Shown here: one piece after another, positions 1 to 13,028 of the stretch
Layout: every line of letters begins with the position of its first letter
Numbering within the stretch: position 1 is the stretch's first letter
Source of the DNA: Burkholderiales bacterium Ga0077543
Lineage (GTDB): Bacteria; Pseudomonadota; Gammaproteobacteria; Burkholderiales; Burkholderiaceae_C
Direction: 5' to 3'
DNA length: 35,752 bases
Assembly: GCA_001464055.1 (NCBI GenBank)
Contig: LNET01000121.1
Coordinates: 1-35,752 of the forward strand
The notes under the pieces: model-generated
What the model saw: only the letters and a program-made list of their open reading frames with translations
Told to the model about the DNA's origin: nothing
Databases searched by the model: none
Position numbers and translations under genes: made by a program

Positions 1-492
<492 letters not shown>

Positions 493-540
493 TTCCTGCC
501 GCAGCCGGCGTCCTCCAGGGCGCCGGCATCGCGCCTATCC

Positions 541-576
541 AAAAGGCCTGCGTGGTGAACGCAGGCCTTTTTCTTT
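541..576 (+). terminator. Rho-independent terminator of groEL
   Basis: A perfect 12-bp stem (541-552 pairs with 560-571) with a 7-nt loop (TGGTGAA) runs into TTTTTCTTT. It lies 49 nt after the groEL stop and closes the chaperonin transcript before the DUF1631 gene. Its A-rich left foot would also allow some termination from the opposite strand. Confidence 0.92.
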
Positions 577-611
577 GATTGGCGCCTGCATCACGCTTCG
601 ACAATTTGTGC

Positions 612-2210
612 ATGCCAGTGATGCCCATCTCCGAGGACATGCTGCAGTTCGTCGACGACGAACTGCTGCGTGCGCCGCTGCTGTTCGATCAGATGATCGA
701 AGGCACGCTGGACCGTGCCAGGAAGGACATGTCCGACCTGTCACCGCTGCAACGCGCCGCGCTCACCGAAGTGATGCAGGCCTTGAAGCAGCGGCGCAGC
801 GGCATGGCCGACATCTTCATCCGGTCGCTGCGCCAGCAGGTGCAGGCCGAATTGCAGGGTCTGCCCAGCCCGGCCACGGCCAAGCCCAGCATCCGTGACG
901 CCCGCCCCAACATGCTCGCGCTGGTCGACGAGGACGAGGTTGCGATCGACGTCGAGCTTGCCCACGCCATCGAAGGCATCCGCAGCATCGCCGAATTCGA
1001 GCTGCGCGAGCTGCAGACCTATATCGCTGCGATGAAGGGCGACATGGACGTGACGCGCGACCACAACCCGTTCCGCGCCGAGACCTATGCACGCGCCACC
1101 TGGGCCGCCGCACAGGGCCTGGCCATGAGCCGGGGTCACCAGGTGGCATTCATGCGTCACGCCAGCCGTCCACTGGCTCTGCTGTTGCGCCAGGCCTACG
1201 CGGCGTCCAGCTCACGGCTGGAATCGCAGGGTGTCGAGCCCGCCGCCTACCGCACGGTGATCCTGCCCTCGGGCGCGCGCAGCAGCCGGTCGATGGACAC
1301 GACCTTCAGCCCCGACCTGCGCCAGGTGCGCGACACCCTGCCAGCACCACTGCAGGCGGAGCCCGAGGCCCGTTCCGCGGCGCGGCATGCACCGATCAAG
1401 CTGCCGCCACGGATCGACCAGCGACTGCAGGCACTGGTCGACCGGCTGTTCGGGGCAATCCGTGGCGACACCCGGGTACCGGCCGACGTGCTGCTGCTGA
1501 TCATGCGACTGCACACCCCGGCCTTGCGCCTGGCCCAGGCCGAGGGCGAAGCCCTGGCCGACGAAGCCCACCCATTGTGGGAATTCGTCAACCGCCTGGC
1601 CTATGAGGCCGAAATGATGCCCGACATTGGCGATCCGGAACGCACGCAGCTGCTGCGCGTCGCCCAGACCACCATCGCCCAGCTGGCCGAGGATCCACGC
1701 CAGAACACGGCGCTCTACGACTGGGGCAACGACAGGCTGGCCACCTATCTGCGCCAGCGGCTGGAACGCCGTTGCACTGCGGCGGCCAGCCAGATTGGGG
1801 CGCTGCAGAAGCTGGAGGACCGGCTGGTGGCGGGACTGGCCGTGCCGACGACATTGAACGGGGCGCTCGACGTGCCGCAACTCGACACCGTGCCCGCGGA
1901 ACTGTTGCCCGAGCAGATGCCACAGGAGCCCGAGGCAGCCACCCACCGCTGGCTCGACGAACTGCAGCCCGGTGCCTGGTTGCGCTTGTTCCTGCAGGGC
2001 CGCTGGGTTCACGCCCAGGTGCTTTGGCCAGGCGAACGCCGCGAAGTCTGGCTGCTGGGTGACGGCGCTTCCGACAGCACCTGGGCCGTTCGACGCCGCG
2101 CGCTGGCCATCCTGCGCGAGGCCCGGTTGCTCAAGTCACTGACCCAGCGCTCGCTGGTCAGGCGAGCGGCGAATCAGGTCCACGACGAGGCGGTCTCGCG
2201 CGCGGCCTGA
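612..2210 (+). CDS. DUF1631 family protein
   Basis: A 532-residue cytosolic protein with no signal peptide or membrane segment, rich in Leu/Ala/Arg helices. It resembles the DUF1631 family of beta- and gammaproteobacteria in its N-terminal block (MPISEDMLQFVDDELLRAPLLF region) and in its C-terminal block at about residues 440-520. There the text LQPGAWLRLFLQGRWVHAQVLW..REVWLL looks like the small beta-barrel that ends these proteins. No enzymatic function is established for the family. The chosen ATG at 612 (or ATG 621) is preferred over the in-frame TTG at 579, which lies right behind the groEL terminator. No convincing Shine-Dalgarno sequence precedes either start. Many family members are 700 residues or more, so this is a short version. 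It converges with the hydrolase gene, leaving only 7 nt between the stops. Confidence 0.68.
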   Translation: MPVMPISEDMLQFVDDELLRAPLLFDQMIEGTLDRARKDMSDLSPLQRAALTEVMQALKQRRSGMADIFIRSLRQQVQAELQGLPSPATAKPSIRDARPNMLALVDEDEVAIDVELAHAIEGIRSIAEFELRELQTYIAAMKGDMDVTRDHNPFRAETYARATWAAAQGLAMSRGHQVAFMRHASRPLALLLRQAYAASSSRLESQGVEPAAYRTVILPSGARSSRSMDTTFSPDLRQVRDTLPAPLQAEPEARSAARHAPIKLPPRIDQRLQALVDRLFGAIRGDTRVPADVLLLIMRLHTPALRLAQAEGEALADEAHPLWEFVNRLAYEAEMMPDIGDPERTQLLRVAQTTIAQLAEDPRQNTALYDWGNDRLATYLRQRLERRCTAAASQIGALQKLEDRLVAGLAVPTTLNGALDVPQLDTVPAELLPEQMPQEPEAATHRWLDELQPGAWLRLFLQGRWVHAQVLWPGERREVWLLGDGASDSTWAVRRRALAILREARLLKSLTQRSLVRRAANQVHDEAVSRAA

Positions 2211-2217
2211 ACCCGGC

Positions 2218-3129
2218 TCAAGCCGCCAGTGCCGACCTGATCGCGGCCACCACCACGCCAGGCTCTTCGTGCACCACCCAGTGCGATGCATCGGCCAGCC
2301 GCTGCACCTGCAGCTGTGGCACCCATTGCTCCAGCCCTTCGAGCAAGCCCGGGCGAAGCGCAGCATCCTGCAGGCCCCAAAGCACCCGCGTGGGCACGTG
2401 CACAGTGACGGCTTCGGCCGGAAGACTCAGCGTGTGGATGGCGTCGCTGGCTGCAAGCGGCGGACGCAGGGGCGAGGCGCGATAGTAGTTCAGGGGGCCG
2501 CGCAGCCCGTCGCCGGACCAGACGGCGCGGAACTGCGCCCGGACCGGTTCGGTGAGCCAGGGCGCGTTGCCGTCGGCGCCATGGAAGAACGGCCAGAGCC
2601 TGGCGAAATCGTTCTCGGCGAGCAGATGCTCGGCGTCGGGCCGGCACAGGAAGTTCATGTAGGCGCTGGCGGCCTGTTGCTCAGGGCTGTGACGCAACTC
2701 GCGCAGGAAGGCGGCCGGGTGCGGCGAATTGACGATGAGCAGCCGGCGCAACAGCTCGGGGCGCTGCGCTGCCAGGTTCCAGGCCAGGGCCCCGCCCCAG
2801 TCGTGCGCGACCAGCAGGTCCAGTGGCGCGCCCATGGTCTCGATCAGAGACACGAGGTCGGCGACCAGGGGCTTGGCCCGGTAGGCAGCCAGTTCAGCCG
2901 GTGCGCTGGATCCTGCAAAACCGCGCAGGTTCGGCGCCATCGACACCACATCTGGCGCCAGGCGACGCATCACCTCGTCCCAGACGAAGGCTGCTTCCGG
3001 GAAACCGTGCAGCAGCAGCACACGGGGGGCGGATGCAGCTGGCGCGACATCTGCGGCTCGGCAGGCCAGGGTGATGCCGTGCGGCAGAGCCAGATCGAAC
3101 TGGCGAATTCCGTGGGCTGCCTGGATCAT
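2218..3129 (-). CDS. Alpha/beta hydrolase, epoxide hydrolase/dehalogenase-like
   Basis: A 303-residue cytosolic alpha/beta-hydrolase. The oxyanion motif HGFPE is at about 41-45. The nucleophile elbow HDWGG is at about 109-113, so the nucleophile is Asp (D110), as in epoxide hydrolases and haloalkane dehalogenases rather than Ser esterases. The cap domain follows and the catalytic His is in ASHWVVHEEP near the C-terminus. The Asp nucleophile and HGFPE point to soluble epoxide hydrolase-like chemistry. The substrate cannot be told. The start at 3129 is chosen because its ATG overlaps the engB stop as ATGA, a translational-coupling arrangement. An in-frame ATG at 3141 lies inside engB and is less likely. 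Co-transcription with engB is therefore likely, though the two roles look unrelated. Confidence 0.87.
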   Translation of the reverse strand: MIQAAHGIRQFDLALPHGITLACRAADVAPAASAPRVLLLHGFPEAAFVWDEVMRRLAPDVVSMAPNLRGFAGSSAPAELAAYRAKPLVADLVSLIETMGAPLDLLVAHDWGGALAWNLAAQRPELLRRLLIVNSPHPAAFLRELRHSPEQQAASAYMNFLCRPDAEHLLAENDFARLWPFFHGADGNAPWLTEPVRAQFRAVWSGDGLRGPLNYYRASPLRPPLAASDAIHTLSLPAEAVTVHVPTRVLWGLQDAALRPGLLEGLEQWVPQLQVQRLADASHWVVHEEPGVVVAAIRSALAA

Positions 3130-3809
3130 GACTTGGCCCAAGCGTGAACGACCTCGGCCATGTCACCCAGCCCGTTGCGCGACAGTGCCGAAAACAGCGT
3201 CACGCCGATGTCCGCGGCTTCGCTGGAATAGTCGCCCAGCACGGCCTGTGCGTCGACCAGCGCGGCCTGGCCTTCGCGCTTGTTCAGCTTGTCGGCCTTG
3301 GTCAATACCGCCAGCAGCCGCACTTCGCCGTTCACCAGGCGCGGCGCCACCAGGCCCAGAAGGCGGCGGTCCAGGTCGGTGAAGCCCAGCCGCGAATCGA
3401 CCATCAGCACCAGCCCGTGCAGGTTGCGGCGCAGCGCCAGGTAGTCGGCCATCACGGCCTGCCAGCGCAGCTTGGCGGCGCGCTCGACCGCGGCGTAGCC
3501 GTAGCCCGGCAAGTCGGCGAAGAGCGCGTCAGGGGCGTCTTTTGGGCCCACCTCGAACAGGTTGATGTGCTGGGTGCGGCCCGGGGTGCGCGAAGCGAAG
3601 GCCAGGCGCTTTTGCTGCGCCAGCGCATTGATGGCGGTGGACTTGCCGGCGTTGCTGCGGCCGACGAAGGCAATTTCGCGCAGTTCACCGGCCGGCAGTT
3701 GGTCGAGCTGGCTGGCGGTGGTGAGGAATCGAGCCGAATGACTCCAGGCCAGTGCGGATTTCGCAGCCGCCGAGACGGGGTGCTTGGGGGACTGCAGGAC
3801 GGGTTTCAT
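3126..3809 (-). CDS. yihA: Ribosome biogenesis GTPase YihA/YsxC/EngB
   Basis: A 227-residue TRAFAC-class GTPase needed for late assembly of the 50S subunit in the bacteria studied. All G motifs are present: G1 GRSNAGKS at about 50-57, the G2 Thr in SRTPGRTQ, G3 DLPGYG at about 99-104, G4 TKAD at about 170-173, and G5 SAL near the C-terminus. Length and order match the family. The start at 3809 (MKPVLQ) is preferred over the upstream ATG at 3827 because it is the position usual in relatives. The gene is divergent from the cytochrome c4 gene. engB next to a c4-type cytochrome is a recurring arrangement in Burkholderiales. The downstream hydrolase starts in the engB stop codon. Confidence 0.95.
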   Translation of the reverse strand: MKPVLQSPKHPVSAAAKSALAWSHSARFLTTASQLDQLPAGELREIAFVGRSNAGKSTAINALAQQKRLAFASRTPGRTQHINLFEVGPKDAPDALFADLPGYGYAAVERAAKLRWQAVMADYLALRRNLHGLVLMVDSRLGFTDLDRRLLGLVAPRLVNGEVRLLAVLTKADKLNKREGQAALVDAQAVLGDYSSEAADIGVTLFSALSRNGLGDMAEVVHAWAKS

Positions 3810-3898
3810 GGTGCATTGTAAAATCACGGGTTTTCCTGGTTTCCTGCGCCGCTTCGACCCGGGCGCGTCGCCAGCCCTGTCCCCTCAAAGGCATCCGA
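3810..3898. promoter_or_regulatory. Divergent promoter region of yihA and cytochrome c4
   Basis: An 89-bp spacer between divergent starts. On the plus strand a TAAAAT hexamer at 3819-3824 is a plausible -10 element, but no good -35 lies 16-18 bp upstream of it. An AAAGG just ahead of 3899 serves as ribosome-binding site for the cytochrome gene. No clear inverted repeat is visible. Confidence 0.35.
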
Positions 3899-4576
3899 AT
3901 GACCTTGACCGCGAACACCCTGCGCCAAACGCGCTATGCGTCGAAGACCTTGCCGTTGGCCATTGCGCTCTGCGCGGGCCTGGCCATCGTGGGTGCCTGG
4001 GGCACCGCCCACGCCGCCGATGTGCCACCGCCGCCATTCAAGGCCGATCTCGCCAGGGGCCAGGCCATCGCCGCAACCTGCCAGGCCTGCCACACCGCCG
4101 ACGGCAGCCGCGGCACTCCAGCCAACCCCATCCTGCAGGGTCAGCACCCGGAATACCTCGTGAAGCAGCTGACCGAGTACAAGTCGGGCAAGCGCAAGAA
4201 CGCGATCATGCAAGGCTTCGCTGCGACGCTGTCCGAGGACGACATGCGCCACGTCGCGGCGTTCTATGCCAGCAAGAAGGCCCCGCCGGGCTTTGCCCAG
4301 AACAAGGAAACGGTTGCGCTGGGTGAACGCATCTGGCGCGGTGGCATCGTCGCCAAGGGCATCCCGGCCTGCTCGGGTTGCCATTTGCCGTCCGGCGCAG
4401 GCATGCCGGCCCAGTATCCGCGCATTGCTGGCCAGCATGCCGACTACACGGCGCAGCAGCTCATCAACTTCGCTTCGGGCGCCCGCGCCAACAACGCCCA
4501 GATGACGGCCATCGCCATCAAGATGAGCGAAGCAGAGATGAAGGCCGTCGCCGACTACGCTGCAGGCTTGCGCTGA
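3899..4576 (+). CDS. Diheme cytochrome c4, periplasmic
   Basis: A 225-residue exported electron carrier. Residues 1-39 form a Sec signal peptide (hydrophobic core LPLAIALCAGLAIVGA, cleavage after AHA). Two class I cytochrome c domains follow, with heme-attachment motifs CQACH (about 61-65) and CSGCH (about 158-162). Candidate axial Met ligands are in NAIMQGF (M104) and NAQMTAI (M202). Two-domain c4 cytochromes feed electrons to terminal oxidases or other periplasmic acceptors. The ATG at 3899 sits behind AAAGG. A longer in-frame reading from 3752 would overlap engB and displace the signal peptide, so it is rejected. In many Burkholderiales the resB/ccsA cytochrome c maturation genes follow this cytochrome. 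Here they do not, and msrPQ follows instead. Confidence 0.93.
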   Translation: MTLTANTLRQTRYASKTLPLAIALCAGLAIVGAWGTAHAADVPPPPFKADLARGQAIAATCQACHTADGSRGTPANPILQGQHPEYLVKQLTEYKSGKRKNAIMQGFAATLSEDDMRHVAAFYASKKAPPGFAQNKETVALGERIWRGGIVAKGIPACSGCHLPSGAGMPAQYPRIAGQHADYTAQQLINFASGARANNAQMTAIAIKMSEAEMKAVADYAAGLR

Positions 4577-4603
4577 AGCGCCGGCGCCGCGCGCCACCTG
4601 AAC

Positions 4604-4628
4604 AAGCCGGCCCTGAGCCGGCTTTTTC
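4604..4628 (+). terminator. Rho-independent terminator after cytochrome c4
   Basis: An 8-bp stem (4604-4611 with 4617-4624), 5-nt loop, then TTTTTC. It lies 28 nt past the cytochrome stop and separates this gene from msrP. Confidence 0.85.
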
Positions 4629-4765
4629 ATGGCCGCGAATGCCCCGGGGGCCGTTGGCAGCACATGGCCGGCGCCCCCACCCCCGGGCCAGTAAGAAAAC
4701 CCCGGCCGCTGCGACCGATGCAGCATGCAAGACACTGTGCGCCTCGTACCGACCCAGGAGATTCC

Positions 4766-5749
4766 ATGAACCTGCCAAAAGACCGCGGCGAACGCTCCAT
4801 CCTGCCTTCGGAAATCACCCCGCAGTCCGTCTACCGCGATCGCCGCAGCCTGTTGCAAGGCCTGGGGCTGGCCGCCGCAGCCACGGCCCTGGGCAGCCGG
4901 GCGCAGGCGCAGGCCCTCGCCCGGCCCGGCAAGCTGCCCGCATTGCCCGGCACACGCAGCGCCCTGGCCGGGGCGATGACGGCGGAAAAGACCACGCCCT
5001 ACCAGGACGCGAGCACCTACAACAACTTCTACGAATTCGGCACCGACAAGGCCGACCCGGCGCGCCACGCCGGCACGCTGAAGACCCGCCCCTGGACGGT
5101 GGCGGTCGAAGGCGAGGTGAAGAAGCCCGGCAGCTACGACATCGACACGCTGCTGAAGCTGGCACCGATGGAAGAACGCATCTACCGGCTGCGCTGCGTG
5201 GAAGGCTGGTCGATGGTCATCCCCTGGGTGGGCTGGTCGCTGGCCGACCTGATCAAGCGCGTGGAACCCACCGGCAATGCGAAATTCGTGCAGTTCGTGA
5301 CCCTGGCCGACCGAGCGCAGATGCCGGGCCTGCGTTCCTCGGTGCTGGATTGGCCCTATGTCGAAGGCCTGCGCATGGACGAAGCCATGCACCCGCTGAC
5401 GATGCTGGCCTTCGGCATGTACGGCGAAGTGCTGCCGAACCAGAACGGCGCGCCGGTGCGCCTGGTGGTGCCCTGGAAGTACGGCTTCAAGAGCGGCAAG
5501 TCGATCGTGAAGATCCGCTTCGTCGACAAGCAGCCCAAGACCAGCTGGGAAGAAGCCGCGGCCAGCGAATATGGCTTTTATTCGAACGTCAACCCTAAGG
5601 TGGACCACCCGCGCTGGAGCCAGGCCACAGAACGCCGCATCGGCGAGGACGGCCTGTTCACGAAGAAGCGCCCGACGCTGATGTTCAACGGCTACGAGGC
5701 ACAGGTGGGCCAGCTGTACGCCGGCATGGACCTGAAGAAGTTTTACTGA
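4766..5749 (+). CDS. msrP: MsrP, molybdopterin methionine-sulfoxide reductase catalytic subunit
   Basis: A 327-residue periplasmic oxidoreductase that reduces protein-bound methionine sulfoxide, both R and S forms in the characterised E. coli enzyme (formerly YedY). A twin-arginine signal (DRRSLLQGLGLAAAA, Arg26-Arg27) matches export of a cofactor-loaded protein through Tat. The sulfite-oxidase-type Mo-cofactor fold follows. The Mo-ligating Cys is in RLRCVEGWSMVIPW (C144), and the conserved blocks YNNFYEFG and VPWKYGFKSGKSIVKI are present. The ATG at 4766 has AGGAG five bases upstream. The in-frame extension to 4664 lies before this site and is unlikely to be translated. msrQ starts one base after the stop, so the two form a unit. 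Confidence 0.96.
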   Translation: MNLPKDRGERSILPSEITPQSVYRDRRSLLQGLGLAAAATALGSRAQAQALARPGKLPALPGTRSALAGAMTAEKTTPYQDASTYNNFYEFGTDKADPARHAGTLKTRPWTVAVEGEVKKPGSYDIDTLLKLAPMEERIYRLRCVEGWSMVIPWVGWSLADLIKRVEPTGNAKFVQFVTLADRAQMPGLRSSVLDWPYVEGLRMDEAMHPLTMLAFGMYGEVLPNQNGAPVRLVVPWKYGFKSGKSIVKIRFVDKQPKTSWEEAAASEYGFYSNVNPKVDHPRWSQATERRIGEDGLFTKKRPTLMFNGYEAQVGQLYAGMDLKKFY

Positions 5750-5750
5750 A

Positions 5751-6383
5751 GTGACACCGCCCCGCTGGCTGCTGCATCGCGCAGCCAAGCCGCTGCTGTT
5801 CCTGCTGTGTCTGGCACCCTTGGCCTGGTTGTTCTATGGCGCGGCGGCGAACCAGCTGGGGGCCAACCCGGCCGAAACCCTGATCCGCAGCACAGGCGAC
5901 TGGACGCTGCGCTTCCTGTGCATCACGCTGGCGGTGACCCCTGTGCGCCAGGTCACCGGCTGGCATGCGATCGCACGCTGGCGCCGCATGCTGGGGCTGT
6001 TCAGCTTCTTCTACGCGCTGCTGCACTTCACCGCCTTCGCCTGGCTGGACATGGGGCTGGACATCGCAGCCATCCTGGCCGACATCCCGAAGCGACCGTT
6101 CATCCTGGTGGGCAGCCTGGCCTTGCTGCTGATGCTGCCGCTGGCGGCGACATCGTTCAACCGCGCCATCAAGGCGCTGGGTGCGGCGCGCTGGCAGGCG
6201 CTGCACCGGCTGGCCTATGCCAGCGTGCTGCTGGGTCTGCTGCACTTCTTCTGGATGCGATCAGGCAAGAACGACTTCGGTGAAGTCGCGATCTATGCCG
6301 TGTTGATCGCCATGCTGCTGGGCTGGCGGGTGTGGCGCCAGTGGCGGCTGCGGCAGCCCGGGCGGGCAACAGTTCGCAGCTGA
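5751..6383 (+). CDS. msrQ: MsrQ, heme-binding membrane subunit of the MsrPQ system
   Basis: A 210-residue inner-membrane b-type cytochrome of the ferric-reductase-like transmembrane family (formerly YedZ). It passes electrons from the respiratory chain or a flavin reductase to MsrP. Hydrophobic segments are visible at about 13-30, 50-65, 78-97, 115-133, 150-168 and 175-192. Conserved His candidates for heme are in ALLHFTAFAW, LHRLAYASVLLG and LLHFFWMRSGK. The start is GTG, one nucleotide after the msrP stop, which implies translational coupling and explains the weak independent ribosome-binding site. There is no sign of truncation. Confidence 0.95.
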   Translation: MTPPRWLLHRAAKPLLFLLCLAPLAWLFYGAAANQLGANPAETLIRSTGDWTLRFLCITLAVTPVRQVTGWHAIARWRRMLGLFSFFYALLHFTAFAWLDMGLDIAAILADIPKRPFILVGSLALLLMLPLAATSFNRAIKALGAARWQALHRLAYASVLLGLLHFFWMRSGKNDFGEVAIYAVLIAMLLGWRVWRQWRLRQPGRATVRS

Positions 6384-6404
6384 CCCGCGAAACGAGGGTG
6401 CTCC

Positions 6405-6420
6405 CCCCGCAACTGCGGGG
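6405..6420 (+). terminator. GC hairpin after msrQ
   Basis: CCCCGC (6405-6410) pairs with GCGGGG (6415-6420) around a 4-nt loop, 21 nt past the msrQ stop. No U-tract follows, so it is at best a weak or Rho-assisted terminator. Confidence 0.3.
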
Positions 6421-6479
6421 ACATGCTGGCGCAAACCCGCGCTTAGCATGGGACAAACCCCAGCCATCAGGGCAAGCCC

Positions 6480-7022
6480 ATGTCCAGCCAGCCACCCACC
6501 GAAGCCGAACTGCGCGACGCGATGCGACTGGCCAGCGTCCAGCTGGACGAGGCCGAAGCACGCGCCGAGCCCTTCGAAATGGTGCATGCACTGACCCAGG
6601 TGGCGCGCTGCTATCGCGGCCTGAGCATGCTGCCCAGCGCTGAAGCCTGCCTGCTGCAGGCCTTGCGCTGGAGCCGCGTCTGCGGCTCCATCGACGCCAC
6701 CGTCGACCTGGTCTGCGAGCTCAGCGAAACCACGGTCGCCCTGGCCAGCCAGACACAGCCCCAGGACGCCAGCCGCGCCCATGCCGCGCGCGAACGTGCA
6801 CGCGACCATGCTTTCGAAGCCAGCACCCTGGCCGGCCGCGTCGCCGACCCCAGCTGGGAGGTGCAGGTGCTGCTGCGCATCAGTGACGTGCTCGACCGCT
6901 GTGGCGACCGCGACGACGCGGTGCAGCTGCAGACGCGGGCGCTGCGCCTGATGTCGGGGGCCGCCGCCGAGGCCGTCGACCCGGCCTTGCTGCCCAGCCT
7001 GGGCAGGTTGGCCGACAGCTGA
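6480..7022 (+). CDS. Conserved-looking hypothetical protein, TPR-like helical repeats
   Basis: A 180-residue soluble protein that I do not recognise by name. It is almost all helix. Spacing of small and aromatic residues (MVHALTQVARCYRGLSMLPSAEACLLQALRWS; later WEVQVLLRISDVLDRCGDRDDAVQLQTRALRL) looks like two or three tetratricopeptide-type hairpins, suggesting a protein-binding adaptor. There is no signal peptide, membrane segment or catalytic motif. Codon usage with strong third-position GC is like the neighbours, which supports a real gene. The ribosome-binding site is weak. It stands alone between msrQ and the convergent uvrA gene, whose stop is 12 nt away. Confidence 0.65.
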   Translation: MSSQPPTEAELRDAMRLASVQLDEAEARAEPFEMVHALTQVARCYRGLSMLPSAEACLLQALRWSRVCGSIDATVDLVCELSETTVALASQTQPQDASRAHAARERARDHAFEASTLAGRVADPSWEVQVLLRISDVLDRCGDRDDAVQLQTRALRLMSGAAAEAVDPALLPSLGRLADS

Positions 7023-7033
7023 TCGCAGCAGGT

Positions 7034-12828
<5,795 letters not shown>

Positions 12829-13028
12829 GGCAGCCTTCTCAGCAGGGGTGCGGCCTAGGGGCAACCGACCATTCTAGGAGTCTGCGCCGCGACCCTTCTG
12901 CCGCCGTTCTGCCGCGTTTGTGTTTGCTGCAGACGCTGGCGAATGTTCGCCTGCGAACCTCGACAGACGCCGCTGTCATCCCCTATCGGAATGAAGAACG
13001 CACGACGTTCAAGTAAATTCGAACGCCG
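12829..13028. promoter_or_regulatory. Divergent intergenic region between tandem uvrA and the STAND protein
   Basis: 200 bp shared by two divergent starts. Several short dyads are visible: GACAG/CTGTC (12962-12966 with 12973-12977), GAACG/CGTTC (12996-13000 with 13006-13010), and a GCGAA/TTCGC cluster around 12938-12958. I see no LexA-like CTGT-N8-ACAG box and no confident sigma-70 promoter. The GAGAAGG ahead of the minus-strand start at 12828 is the uvrA ribosome-binding site. Confidence 0.35.

Noticed and set aside
541..576. Groups of inverted repeats considered as a mobile-element end or attachment site
   Set aside because: Perfect stem with U-tract right after groEL is fully explained as an intrinsic terminator.
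3824..5788. 654-codon minus-strand frame opposite cytochrome c4 and msrP
   Set aside because: Antisense shadow spanning two genes, a terminator and an intergenic region; no recognisable domain.
12829..13028. LexA/SOS box upstream of uvrA
   Set aside because: GACAG/CTGTC arms are present, but no CTGT-N8-ACAG pattern is found.
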